From Armillaria gallica (Eukaryota; Basidiomycota; Agaricomycetes; Agaricales; Physalacriaceae), in assembly GCA_037576215.1 (NCBI GenBank), contig JBANDB010000001.1, positions 5,828,001 through 5,892,000 of the forward strand: a DNA stretch of 64,000 nt, read 5' to 3'. A model generated the notes under the pieces. The model worked only from the letters and a program-made list of their open reading frames with translations. It was not told the origin of the DNA and did no database searches. The number at the start of each line of letters is the position of its first letter. Positions within the stretch are counted from its first letter, which is position 1. The position numbers were made by a program, and so were the translations under genes. This document shows positions 45,007-56,780 of the stretch, piece after piece.

Positions 45007-45443
45007 TGGAGAGATGTTGGCAAACTGAATAAAAGAAAAAAGTTGGAAAAACGCTGGAGTGTCTCTTGGCCAAGGTGCCGTGTGATAAAGGGAGTAAATT
45101 CCGCTGCGACTGCTCGTAGGCGGGTGGATACGCCTTCTACTTTTTTTGTTCAGGTCGTGGGATAATATAAAAGTTGAAAGAAGTGGCGGTAGAATTCCCC
45201 TTATCGGCCCACATTCCCACGCCACAGACGCGTCTCGGTCACAACTTGTGGTGCTTGAGATACGAGCTCTGCGAGTATATAATAAAGCGGCTTGCCAAGC
45301 TATATACTTGCTATATTATTATAGTGGTAGTTTTGATAGTAGTAGTCTTAAATGGACAAAGCATATGCGCGATATCTGGACAACTGGCCTCCCCGAGGGT
45401 TCCCAATCGGCTAGTATTGGAACATAAATACGAATAAAATATA
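45007..45443. other. Spacer upstream of B2 and downstream of D2
   Basis: Holds the presumed B2 promoter. A segment at about 45257-45290 (GAGATACGAGCTCTGCGAGT) resembles the D2 upstream sequence at 47496-47525, a further sign of shuffled flanks. Confidence 0.4.
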
Positions 45444-47380
45444 CTAGTGCTCACACATATTGAACGGCACGTCGAACAAATTCTCATTATTCTCACTGAC
45501 GAAAGCCGTTCGCTCATCCATCAACTGGAGCCTCAACTCCTCTGCCTCCTTCCTCGTCATAAGCTCCATAAATTCCACAACAATGTCCAACAGCTCGACC
45601 GGAAGCAGTCCCAATCGACTGTTACCCTCCGCTGCAAGCCCAAGTAGCTCTTGAGACCACCAGTCCCGGCGCTGTGGCGGCACATTCGTCGTGGACGGCC
45701 TTGAGTTCTCTAGCTCGGGGTCAACCAGGAAGAGCGCGAGGATCTTGCGATACCCCGGCTTTGAGGGATCCACAAGGGAAAAAGGTGATACACAGTGTTG
45801 ATACATGTTCGGAAACGCGATGCAACGGCCCGCTTTCGTGGATACATCCGCGACAACTTGATTCAATGGCTTGTCCCTGCGAAAAGAGCCTGTTAAAAAC
45901 ACTTCGAAGACTCGCGTGGGTGTTTACCGGTCTAAACCCCAGACCGCCATGGTCGCATCCCCGTCGTTCTGGGAATAGCCCTTGGGTTCACTGACGCTTG
46001 CGCGGAAGGACAGCTTGCTTTGTGTGATATTCTCCTGCTCGTAATAGTAGATCCCAGTGGAGACGATGCATTCATTCTTCATGCCTTCAACGTGCCAAGA
46101 TCCACCTTTGTAGACTGGTTTTTCCGGTGTCTGAACTGCATGTCAGAACAGCAAGGTAACGAAATTAATACACGCACCAAAAGGATATTTGCAAGCTTGA
46201 CAATGACCTGGAGCTTTTTCCCCTTGAGGTCCATCGGTTCTGGGAAGCCAAGGAATCCAGTTTGGTAAGCCTCCAATAGACTAGGATACCGCATCACACG
46301 AATCGCCTTCCATGCTTCCTCCATTGCATCAAATTCCTCGTGCGTTGGGATGTCTGGTAATGAGTGAAGGCGATAATACCCCGAATCCGCAGGTTCCCAG
46401 TCATGGGACCCGTAGCCTGTGCGTGTCCGTAACGGGAGCTTGTAGTCCTCTTTAGACTCGACAAGTACTCGCGACCACAGTGGGATGAAGCGTGCAACGA
46501 GCGTCTCGATAACAGTATGTAGCACTGCATCATTTGTCGGGTGAACGTTATTGATGTACCTTAAACTCTTGGCGTTCTTGCCGTCTTGCGAGATGAGAAA
46601 GTCTGTGGGGAGCCAGGAAAAATGCTTAGAGACAGTGTAATCATCGTCTTCTTCTTCTTCCGAGATGTCACATTGAAGGGGTGCGGCTGGTCTGTCAGCA
46701 TTCCGACCAAGCGTACGGCCATATACGATGCAGTAAAGTGATGGATGAACGAGGTCCAAGACTTGTTCATTGGCTCGTGGATGCCAGTCTTTCTCAGTGT
46801 CAGGGACATTTTCGAGAGGGGCAACAGAGGATATTAGAGAGTCGCGAAGGCTGGATTCGATTAGGCTGTCTGACTGCCAGATTCGGCGATAGCAAGAAGC
46901 CTACAGCATATTCTGTCAGCGGTAAATAGAGAGGAGGAAGCTACCTACCCACCTCAATTCCCGTCTCTGAATCTCGGACAGCAGCGTATCCTTCGAGTTC
47001 ATCGAGTACATAGTCGATCCCGTCCTCCTGAAGTGGTCGACACCCATAGCTCCCCCTCTGAGTGGCCGCCTCCTCTTTCCACTTGCCGCGAATTCCTGGG
47101 TCCTTGCACTTCTCCCACCAGTTGGGTTTGTCACGTATCGTGGCGGAGAGCTCGCACATTGTTAGCTCATTGAACTAGAAATATGTCAGAAAGAGGCTAC
47201 TTTGAGTCCGGTAAGATGGCATACCGGGACTGGTTCGTCAACACCCTCTTCTTCCGCTCCCCGGCCATAGAGTCGTTCAAGGTCTCGTTCAAAGAAGGGT
47301 TGTCGGCACCTACCCGTGGGGCAAAGCTTGGGAGGTTTGCGAGTGGCATTTTTGGCGTAGTCTATGAGAAAGGTGGTCAT
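45444..47380 (-). CDS. DUF4246 protein D2 (putative 2OG-Fe(II) dioxygenase-like fold)
   Basis: Same five-exon plan as D1 and intact by eye: exon 1 from ATG 47380 (MTTFLIDYAKN), exon 2 opening FNELTMCELSATIRDKPNWWEK, exon 3 ASCYRRIW to the IVKLANILL donor, exon 4 with KGGSWHVEGMKNE, exon 5 ending FNMCEH. The H-x-E, the distal His (NMYQHCVSPF) and the Arg (PGYRKILALF) are all conserved. It differs from D1 by a different first exon sequence, a longer acidic loop (EEEEDDD) and a replaced loop around 46330-46420. A TATA-like box lies about 110 bp before the ATG. Its first two exons and all upstream DNA to 49087 are duplicated at 58824-61126. Function beyond a probable metal-dependent oxygenase fold is unknown. 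Confidence 0.85.
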
Positions 47381-47487
47381 GGTAGAGATGGCAGTGGGTG
47401 TAGGTTTACTGTCGGAGATGTGAATCAACTTGAATGTCGAAGCGCAGATCCAGACGACGGGCGAAACTTCCGCCCCGGGTATCAGGC

Positions 47488-47495
47488 TTTATATA
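47488..47495 (-). promoter_or_regulatory. TATA-like box of DUF4246 gene D2
   Basis: Minus-strand TATATAAA, 108 bp before ATG 47380, within the duplicated segment (also at 59416-59423, before the D3 fragment). Spacing suits a fungal TATA element. Confidence 0.5.
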
Positions 47496-48089
47496 GAGAT
47501 ACGAGTTCCGCGAGTATATAATACGTATCTGGTTCGCCAGGCTAGATGGATCGTTGGTAATCAGATGTGAAAATAGGGGTACTGCGACGTACTGACTCTG
47601 ATCGTCGACATGAGACAGAGGTCAAGTTAGTTGTCGTGGCTCCTGGGCTCTGCCCTGCACCTCGTCTCAAAAGCCTAAGGCGTCTGGAACGCAGAATATC
47701 CACCACTCTTTTCGCTCGTGATTTCCATCAATGTTTGCTACCGGCTTGCCGTTTTGTTGCTTGATGAAAATTAACGTTTAATATAGCGGCTGCAACTCGG
47801 ACCGGCACTACTTACTTGGCTTCCTCCATCGTCCCCATATTTGCATTGTGAGTAAAACATCCCTTTCGAGGATCGTATCAGGGAGCTTCAAGAGGTCCCC
47901 GCAGGTAAGACATCAAACTTGGGGCAATTTAGAATGAAGTACAACACTTTGAGGTCTTTCCCGACAGCGAGACAACGCCGTTTGGGACATAGAAGAGGAG
48001 AAGGATGATCTAGAATTGCGAACCGCTCTCAAGGAACAAGTTGGAAGCAAGTGCCGATGCGTTCTAATTCATCTTTTCTCGCTGTTTAC

Positions 48090-48730
48090 TGAAGTCCCGT
48101 GCAGAAAAATATGAGGAAGAGACTTGGAATCTCAAAGTTAGCCTCCGACCTCTGTACATGGCTGCATTGTGAACGCGTCTGGTTTGCAGAATCCGACGCT
48201 CCAACCCAGACACGTTCATCAACTCTTACAAGTTTGACGTGGATTAGCAGAATAGAATGCCGATGTTTCTGCCGCGGTCTACGTCGGCGAATGAGATGGC
48301 TTGTATGTTGGAAGGAGGTTGTTTTTAGTGGTAAGAAATTTGGACGCACCTGTTATTCCTGTTGAGGTCTATGACTGCTACTGGTACATGTGCGAAGGTT
48401 ATTGCAAAGAGGACGTTGTCGCCGTCCAAGTCGACGAGTATTAACCCTATTGAAGTTTGGCCTTGGAGGACGCTACAGAAATGGGGGCAGTAAGATAAAG
48501 TCAGAAGTAAACATAATGGTACATACGGAATCCAATGCTGGGCAACGCAGGGTATACCACTATGTCAACTGCATGTTCCGCCGCAGCCTCAAACTGACAA
48601 ATCCAGCAATGCCAGAGATAGGATGTATCAAACGTTGTCGCAGAACACGAGCCAAAAGCATTCGGAGCACGAAGATGGTGGCATGACTGCATCATTCTGC
48701 AATCATGATCCCGCCGACGGTAATACTACA
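48090..48730 (-). other. Possible gene remnant inside the duplication, unassigned
   Basis: On the minus strand an open stretch reads through FEAAAEHAVDIVVYPALPSI, then a GTATGT...TGTAG intron candidate, then QTSIGLILVDLDGDNVLFAI. Composition and splice signals look like real exons and are conserved in copy B (60130-60770), where most changes are silent or conservative. I recognise no domain, and no start or end can be fixed. Confidence 0.3.
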
Positions 48731-49022
48731 GGAATCGTGAGCCTTACTTCCTGTCACCATTAACCTGGAGTACATATGTGAGAATATATGAAGAAAAGGC
48801 ACGCTATATATGCTTACAACTGAATAATGGAGAGGGAGTGAGGCCTGGTGAACGTGGCCAGAAGTTAAGTTGCGGATGGTGATTTAATTAATGGCCTAAA
48901 TATAACTTGCGCCGTGTCTGGGTCGCGCATATATCAATATTTAATCTTTAATTATCGTTATCGCAACTCTCTCTTTTACCATCATCAAATTTCGTCTCAC
49001 AGATTTCGTCGTCTCCCGCCCA

Positions 49023-49260
49023 ATGTCGTCCTTGAAAAGGACCATTGCTCACTTTTACGATAGCGATACCCTGTACCACACTGGCCGCTCCACTGCCCTT
49101 CCACGCCTCATCCAACCCTCCTCACCGATTCCCTTCCTTGTCCCACGTCCCTTGTCCGGCTGTCCATCCCACTGCTTGGCCGTCTTTTCCTCGTTCGCCA
49201 TCTCGTCCACGCCTCTTCCGCATCCCGACGCGCCTTCCGTGAAAATGGCCGTCTCTATAA
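49023..49260 (+). other. Chimeric open frame at duplication edge
   Basis: ATG 49023 opens MSSLKRTIAHFYDSDTLYHTGR, shared with copy B at 61062. After about codon 22 the sequence departs from copy B and becomes Pro/Ser-rich repeat DNA. Probably the 5' end of a gene cut by the duplication breakpoint. Confidence 0.4.
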
Positions 49261-49640
49261 ACTACGCCAATTTTGACTCTGCCCTCCCTCCCACAGCCAC
49301 ACACGATGACCCGTCCATGCACCCGTTTACCCGCCATGAATCACTCCACCTCCTCGCCCTCACAGCCACAAGACGACCACCCTCCCGCACAGCCACACGA
49401 CGCCGTCAACTTCACGCACCCTCCGCCTGACTCTCGACACCGCACCTCGCCCTCACAGCCACACGACCTAGTCACTCCCCTGCACACATACATCCGCGCC
49501 TTCCCCACGATGCTATCGCATCCACCTATCCATCCTCCACCACTCTCGACGCCGCACCTCGCCCGCACACTCGCACGATCCGGCCATCCACTCCGCACAT
49601 CCACTCCCCTGCATACGCATACATCCGCGCCTTCTCCTCC
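49260..49640 (+). repeat. Imperfect CA/CCT-rich minisatellite
   Basis: Variants of CCTCGCCCTCACAGCCACA (about 49351, 49449) and of CTCCCCTGCACACATACATC (about 49476, 49605), plus several CACAGCCACACGAC blocks. The unit is irregular. The Pro/Ser/Thr-rich open frames read here are a by-product of this composition. Confidence 0.6.
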
Positions 49641-49879
49641 GCCGTCATCCCGCTACTCATGCGTGCTACTCCGTGCCCGTGTGCTACCATCTACTCCAGA
49701 ACCCTCATCCTACAGAAGCGTTTCTTTTCCTTATGCACACTGTTCAATTCGCATGTAACTATATATGGCTCGTTAGCACATGCAGCGACGGTTAATAATG
49801 GAAACGACATACTGTTCAATTTCATTGAATAAGCTGTAACTGCCCATGCATCAGAATTAGCATTATTTTGAAAGCAGAT

Positions 49880-51000
49880 GAGAAAACATACCTAGTACAA
49901 TTGTGCCATCCAAAGCAAGGACGCGTACTTTTGGACTGCGCCACATTCCTATCCAAACAGAATCCTGATGTAGACACTCAACGATCGCGCGCGAACTAGA
50001 GTAGAGGTACGCACCTTTAATATCCACACATCCAAGTCCAAACTCATTTCCCGTCTAGCCTTCGTACCGAGCTTGAGGTGGAAGACCGTGGGTCCCAGGG
50101 CTTGAGCCCGCACCCGCGAGTGTGGTGATCGATCAGGTGTCGACGTGAAGGACAGTGAGCCTTCAACAAAAAGTGAGCGACAACGAAAAACACAGCTCTG
50201 AATTGACGTACTTTGTACCTACAAGTCCATCCAAACCACCTTTAGATCGTATTGATATCTGCTTCGTGCCCTAGCATTCCAGTCAATCATGAATGACGGT
50301 GGTGGATATGACTACTGACATTGTTGTCCCAGTCTCGTCCTTCAGGAAATGTGAGTTGGAAGAAAAAGGTAGCATCGAACAAGGTAGCTCTACCTCGTAA
50401 AAACAATGCCCAAACTTGCTCCACATCGCTAGGTAGATCCTTGCTCATGTCGTAGTTGAAGAGCCTTGGAACAGCATTAGAAAACTGAAGAGTAAATGAC
50501 AGGGAGCGGCCCACGTACCTTGTACCCAGTAGTCATCGGTCGATTATCTTTTCAAATCTAATAGGATCCGAAACCTGAATAGACATCCATTAGCTAGCAT
50601 AGTAGACATAGGACAAGTCGGCTTACCATGACGGCATGAAAGTTCGACACCCAACGACATCAGATAAAGACTTTTGTCGTTTATTAAACCTCCAGTCGCT
50701 GTGATAGAAAGGTCAGTAAAAGTCAAAGTTTCAAGAAAAGAGGCGCGCACTCACCATTGAAAAGTCCGCCACGTCAAGGTTGGGAGCGAAATTCTAGACG
50801 ATATCAGTGACGAAAAACCAGACGAAGAAAGAAGTAGGGCTCACCGTGAGGAACAGCCAGCTCGTCGCAGTGACAGTCGGAGGAAGAATGAAAATTTCAT
50901 CAACTGACAGATTCCAAAAAGGAAATTCATGACGATCACAAGATCTAGGGGGGAACGCGTACTACTCGCAACGGTAAGAACACGTTCTCGACAGCTCGAG
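49880..51000 (-). other. Exon-like series on minus strand, unidentified gene
   Basis: Several stretches flanked by good splice sites look coding on the minus strand: VDEIFILPPTVTATSWLFLT (50920-50860), a TNFAPNLDVADF stretch (50800-50760), LFNYDMSKDLPSDVEQVW (50465-50410), SLSFTSTPDRSPHSRVRAQ followed by a Val/Leu-rich stretch to LDLDVWILK (50160-50025), and WRSPKVRVLALDGTIVL (49945-49895). I could not join them into one frame and recognise no family. It may be a real multi-exon gene or a decayed one. Confidence 0.35.
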
Positions 51001-51880
51001 TACAGTGTTTACAATATCTAGAGTTATCCCGAATCCTGCTGGACGTGTCTCCTTCCCTCCCGTAACTACCGAGACTACTAGGACTCTGAACCTCAACCAA
51101 ACACTATCCTAGCTGATTCCGATAACATTCCACCACCTTTCATGAATCGGCCATTGTGCTGTCAAGAGAGCAGCGCCTAGCTAGCCGTGTACTTGCCCTC
51201 ATCTTGTCAGCGTGCCCACTGAGTTGTGAGTCTAGGCGACTGTGGCAAGTAGTAGTGCTGCGCCTTTGTCCTTGCCTCAGTACCGAGCAGTTAGGATGAC
51301 CCTACAGTGACGAATACCCGGTTAGCTTTTACTACCAACATTATACAACAAAGCCTGTATACCTATGTATTGGTAACAATTAGTGCATGAATCCCGGGCC
51401 TAGTCATTTCCATTGATCGACAATGTATTCTGCAATGAGGTGTTAGGCAATACAAGTGATTTATCGGGACCACATACCTAGCTCTCTGTTCATGGGCTAG
51501 GACGCGAATCAATAAGCTACGTAGGTAGCCCGTCAAACGCTTGAATGACGAGAGCTCACCATGAATCGAGCGACGAAGGATACACCTCCAGAACGGGTCT
51601 TTACTTTACCACCATTCCACCCGCATCGCCGGTTGCAACAGCCAGCGGTGAGAAGGGACCGTATTGATGTCTCTTATACGATGAGCTATCGGCAGGGCGC
51701 GTTAGCTTGTAGTACAAAGGTGACAAGGTATGGCTTGCTTACTTGGAAGCTTGCTCTGGGCATACTCTCTAGGGTTCAAGTCCCGTCGTCCTGCTTGGCG
51801 ACCTTGGAAATCGTAGCCTTAGTCACAGTTCTTACCGCTTATCAACAAGCCTATGTACCTTACCAGTTACTCAATCTACG
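51001..51880. other. No gene recognised
   Basis: A plus-strand open frame 51561-51890 (109 codons) has no recognisable domain. The sequence GGTTCAAGTCCC near 51773 resembles a tRNA B box but does not fold as one. Confidence 0.3.
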
Positions 51881-53281
51881 GATGAGTTGAGGGGGCGAAT
51901 TCATGAGTTAGATACCGGTGTTTCCTACCGAAAGAGTTAAATACATACTTATCATGTCGTCGACCGGTACTGCCTCTCCCAAGTACCAGACATTGCGAGT
52001 AACGGCTCGGTGATCGCTTCCGCTGCTGTCGTCGGTGGCTGCCTGGATGGTAGGGGAGGAGCCCTTTACCAACGAAAATCATGTTAGCTACGATGAAGGT
52101 AATGAAAACAAGGCTGCTTACCCGGATACTGGTAGGCCAATCCCGTTCGACCCATCCTTCAAACACTTGAAACAGAGGAAGAGCCTCCCTCCCTGACAAG
52201 TCCTTCAATGAGTATCTACTGGTATGTTAACTAGAACAAGCTTATAGCAAACCGTCTGCTTACCTTTAGACATTGTTGATTCCTCAAAGGAGCAGGAAGC
52301 AGCTATGTAAAGGATATGTTAATAGAATGAAAGAACTAAACGACCGGCATACCGTGAAATTGAGAATCCGTGAGCCAAAAGGAAATATTACCAGATGTAA
52401 TGAGCACCGGTGCTGGTGTCTGGGCCATCTAAATGGCGCATTAGTTTGTACAATAGCAGGGGGAAAGTAGCTAACAAACCTGAAGCCTGGGGGCAAGCTG
52501 CAGACTCCTAGGTGCGAATCAAATCGCACCGCTCAACAATACGGCGATGATCTGAGAGCCCGACAACGTCGTGACACTGCTAGTCTACGCTTGGTTGAGG
52601 TGACTGGCATTGGCGACTGAGCGAAAAGAACAGTGTTAGTTTCCGAGAGGTTATAGAGGATCAAATACATACTATCAATAATAAACTAAGGAGAACGATG
52701 GTTAGTAGGGAGGAAATCGAGAAATAGGATGATCGCTTACCGTAGATGCCGAGCCTGACTAGGAAGAAAAGAGTAAGAAATTAAGAAAACAATAGCTTAT
52801 AGAAAAGGCTCACCTTTGCTTAACGAAACCTTGGCTTGCCAATGCCAACACCGTTTGACGCGCCTCCTGCCTTTGAACCCGGAATCAAAGGTGTGGGCAA
52901 TGATCTACGTGATGTTAGAATGGAACAAAACAGGCAGACATTAGAAAGAACCCACTGTCAGCGATGGTGTGCTTGACGGCGCCAAAGTCGTTGTGGTCAA
53001 GGTCGAAGCAAGAGATCAACAAACTATCGGACCGGAATAAGTAAGCGATGGCGGTCACGAGACCAAACCCATTGAGCCCCACGAAGTAGGCGGGGACGCG
53101 TACGATGAAGGGAGGTTGTCGAGGACGTCCAAGGCAAGAGCATGGTGCTCAAAGATGGCTGAGAAGATAGAGGAGATTTCAGAGAGAAGGGAGGAAATGG
53201 GGATGAAAGAGAAGATGGGAATCACTTACTGAATTCCCCCTCGTCTTTATAGTATTCCTCCATGGGCCCCGAGCGCACCAT
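51881..53281 (-). pseudogene. Multi-exon hypothetical gene, apparently frame-broken
   Basis: Starts at ATG 53281 with MVRSGPMEEYYKDEGEF, donor GTAAGT at 53229, acceptor CTCAG ending at 53159, then IFEHHALALDVLDNLPS. The frame then meets a stop, but a one-base shift gives a long smooth continuation (FIVRVPAYFVGLNGFGLVTA, then YLFRSDSLLISCFDLDHND). Further exon-like stretches follow: IIAHTFDSGFKGRRRVKRCW (about 52895-52820), YSLKDLSGREALPLFQVFEG (52215-52125) and VTRNVWYLGEAVPVDDMI (52010-51955). Minus-strand donors and acceptors line up throughout. The single-base problem near 53115 suggests a pseudogene or a sequence error. No family recognised. Confidence 0.4.
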
Positions 53282-56200
53282 ATACACGGGCGATCAAGCC
53301 CGGTTGCCTGAAGTGGAAGCGAACATCGGCCCAAAAAAACTGGGCCGTTTGGAAACCGGAATATTCGTAAAACAGCTAGTCTGTTTGAATGCAGAATGTC
53401 AACGTTAATTCATTGCTACCGTTCTATTTCAATCGAAACGAACCGAGTTAAGATTGTTTTCGTTTTGTAGGACTGTCCCCTACCAGCCTTGACCACTTGA
53501 ACGAGCGGGACTTTGAAAGAATGTGAGTTATTGCGCAAAGAACACAAAGGAGGACTATGCACCAACATTGAGAGTTCAAAGATTTGAATGAGTTTCTCAC
53601 ACACTCAGAAACACCGCTGATGGGTGACACAACAAGGCCGGTCTGGAGTGTCGTTCATGCCAGAACTTTTGAATATTGGATAAGTTAGACTTACCATCAC
53701 TTACGTTCCCTTCAGTCTCTTCGCTTTCTTTTACCGCAGGTGTAGCCTAGGCATAGCATTCTCTTTTCAATATCATCATATCAAACCATTGAGTTGAATT
53801 TCGCAGCTTTTATAATTAGATGACACGAGATAGAGGGGATGTAAACCATACCTTGGTGACAGAAATGTGTATTCTTTGGAGCTTCCTTGACGATGCTGAT
53901 GGCCTGGGATTCTCAGTACGTGTTAATTGGTTCAATATTGTTCCTGAATTTATCTACCTGAATGTTCGAAAACTTGAATACGCAGAGGGGATGAATCTCC
54001 GCAGAACTCCTATCCCAGTGCAGGGATGACAGGTCGACATCATGATCATGACGCGTCGGTGCCTCGGTCCGAGCCTTCATTAATGTCGCGTGTCCTGCTT
54101 GAAGACATCGACCCCAGACTGAGGTCATCCGGATGGCTAGAGAGTACGAGAGAGCGTGTTATATCGTGCATGATTCAGAAAGATGCGAATAGGCAAGAGA
54201 ATACAGTTCCTATAGGATGACCTCGGGTGTGATAAATGTTGAGATTGACATGGGTATCGGAGTAGATGAGTCTGAGACGAGGGTTGATGAATTCGCGAAG
54301 GTGGCAAGTGGTGCAGAAGTGTGGGATGTGATTTGGGAGGAGAGAGATCCGAGAGCCGATGCCGAGTTCCTTTTTCGTTCTTACCACATGTTCGATTCCC
54401 TATCGTCGACACTCTCTAGATATGCATACAACACCGAAGACTCAGAGGAACGCATTCATTTTGCTCGTATTGAAAGTAGAACGACTGACTAGATATTACA
54501 TCTGAAAAGGATATTTCAATGCCGACTTCATTGCAAACCATGATTCAAACTTGAGGTATGCCAGTGTTTTCTATGCTTGTTCTCATTTGTAACTCGCAAA
54601 TGTTTATACCGTAGGACCTGTGTTGAACGGAACGGTCATCGATTACATGTCCTGTTTTGTTTGGAGCTTGCTCTTTACTATCAATCAAGCCCAGAACGAG
54701 GTTGACGGCTGGAAGGACATATATGATTCCGGCGAACCTTTGAATGCAACGGGTTTGGGGCATGAGAACCCCGCTTATCAGCATGGTTGATTTGGTGCGC
54801 CGTTCCGTCATCTTATTGATTTTCACAGGTGTTTATATCTCTCAGGGCTCGTGTACTGTAATAATGGTGCACCCCGTTTGTGAATACACATCTATAAACT
54901 ACCAATGCCATCTTCGCATGTTCCTACTATCCACCTCGAGTCAACCCATTGCACGAATTTCAGGCTCTTCCAGCAATTCTCAAGCACGGTATCACTGCAA
55001 TTGATGGAATACTCAACTATAGAGCAAAGGTAAGAATCTACTTTGCCAAATATGCATATCGTAACTCACCAATTGTCCTTTACAGAATCTGTTTCTCATC
55101 TTCCGCTCTCCCGTGTTTGAAGCTTCAATCGAAATCACAATGTCGAGGGGACAACAGAGGTGTTCTTCTTGGAAGTATACATTTTCTCGACGTCTGGCAG
55201 AAATCGGTGAGTGAGGATATTAATAGAGAGGGGGATAAAATCTCACCGCAGTACCATCCTTGCCGTACTCCCTGTAGGATGTGTGTTCTAGATTCAAGGT
55301 GGCCCTAGCTTGGAATTGCCGGGCATTATCGGCCTTTAATTATTTCGTTTTGCGCCACGGCCCACAAGATACGTGAAGTTCGGTTCTTCAGGTTAACATT
55401 GCAACCAGGGTCATATAGCTGCACTATGCCGCAGTTAGTCATTTCTCATCTAGACTGCAAGTATACTCACAGATTCAAGCACGGTTTTGTGATTACACTC
55501 ATGAGCAGGACGGTCATTTCTGGCAGTCTTTAGGGATAGGAAGGGGAGGATGGCATCTCGAAATTCCATGTCGGGCATCATGTCTTACATATCAAATAAT
55601 AAACGTAAGTGATTGATTCATCGAACATTAGGATTTACCGAATGGTTACAGGACGAAAATTCATTGCTGCCGTGTGCCGTACAGAGAGGTGATTATCCTA
55701 TTCTCACCGCATTGTGCTACCCAGATCAGCTTCTATTTAGCTTTACTTTGATTCTAGAACTGCCCTGAAAGCAAGCTCCGTGCAGGGAATTGAGACCTGA
55801 CGTTGAAAATGAAGATTTAGGCTTGAATTCGTGTCTTGGGTAGAATGGAGAACTCGTTATTGGAGAAGATGTGTAGGGACATATACCAGCATGGATACTT
55901 GGAAGGAACACAGGTACCTTCATTGTCGGCTAAATATATTCAAGCTCATATCATATCTCTGAATTTCGGCTTGATCCTGGGAGTAAGAAGCTCAAATAAC
56001 TCAATTCAATTCATTCTTAGAATTCTGATACTGTCAGGCTCATCTCAGGTGTTGCGACGCCAGAGGAATTGCACAAGTATGATTTGAGGGAAAAAATAGA
56101 ATCTTGCTGGATTGCTTGGAAGGTAGCTTCACACAAGGTAAGCAGATTAAAGAAATCATAGATTAGATGTGTTCCAGTGAGACAAGAAAACTCGAATGAG

Positions 56201-56780
56201 CTTTCCTGTATCACTGGAAAGCATCTAATTTATGATGAGCAACAGAAACAGACTACCAATAATGACGGCAGTGGGGCCGGTTGGCAAGGGGGAGATCAGT
56301 GATTAGAGCGAATAATGTTGCAGCGGAATACGTGTCTTGATGGGGTGAATAAGGTGCCGAGAACGGGATCTGTGAGGGTATATAAGCTGGAGAAAATGAC
56401 TGATGGTTCGTTCCCCCTTCTTACCCCCATACTGTCGTTATGCTCGTTCATCGCATCATTCCTCACTCCATATTTATCCATGCATTGTGGTGCCTGCGTT
56501 CATGGCACGTCGTGTCCCTCTGTAGGCGCGTCGTATCTTTGTGGAGGATGTGGTAGGAGGTGAATTCCTGAAAAGGAATGTTTGGCTTGTTTGGCTCTCG
56601 CGTTCGCGTCAGTCTCTTACCTTTTATCACCGTGCTCACGTTTTGCGGCTGTTCTCACACGCTTCATTTCCCTTATTTCGCGCGACATCGCATCTTGGTA
56701 CCCCGTTGTGCGATCTACTGATATATATATCCGTCTCGGTACGCGCGTTTTTACAAATCCATGCCTGCTATTTTGCTCAT
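53282..56780. other. Exon-like fragments on both strands, no resolved gene
   Basis: Plus strand: VLLEDIDPRLRSSGWLES (54083-54136), IDMGIGVDESETRVDEFAKV (54247-54306), VDGWKDIYDSGEPLNATGLG (about 54700-54760), LPAILKHGITAIDGIL (54963-55010) with a clean 56-nt intron (55030-55085), then FRSPVFEASIEITMSRGQQ. Minus strand: MPDMEFRDAILPFLSLKTAR (55574-55515) followed by ILWAVAQNEIIKGR to a stop near 55340. These look like pieces of two or three small genes in varied states; none could be completed. A TATATAAG motif at 56379 has no clear gene behind it. Confidence 0.3.

Larger units (their letters stand above)
46866..49087 (+). repeat. Segmental duplication, copy A
   Basis: About 2.2 kb matching 58824-61126 in direct orientation, 12 kb apart, with a few percent mismatches. 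It covers D2 exons 1-2 and part of intron 2, the D2 promoter, an unassigned region, and the first 22 codons of an open frame at 49023. Copy A lacks a 147 bp segment present in copy B. Confidence 0.9.

Noticed and set aside
47183..47521. 112-codon plus-strand open frame, repeated at 59109-59447
   Set aside because: It is the antisense shadow of DUF4246 exon 1 and its promoter; its conservation follows from the duplication.
49023..49758. Two Pro/Ser/Thr-rich open frames (135 and 161 codons) as genes
   Set aside because: They read through imperfect minisatellite DNA in two frames at once, and the start belongs to a duplicated fragment.
51760..51800. GGTTCAAGTCCC, like a tRNA internal B box
   Set aside because: Only three G-C pairs form in the T arm, there is no matching acceptor stem 70-80 bp upstream and no A box at the right distance.
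52511..52530. Perfect inverted repeat GGTGCGA / TCGCACC with a 6-nt loop
   Set aside because: Single short hairpin with no T-run, gene end or repeat context; expected by chance in 64 kb.
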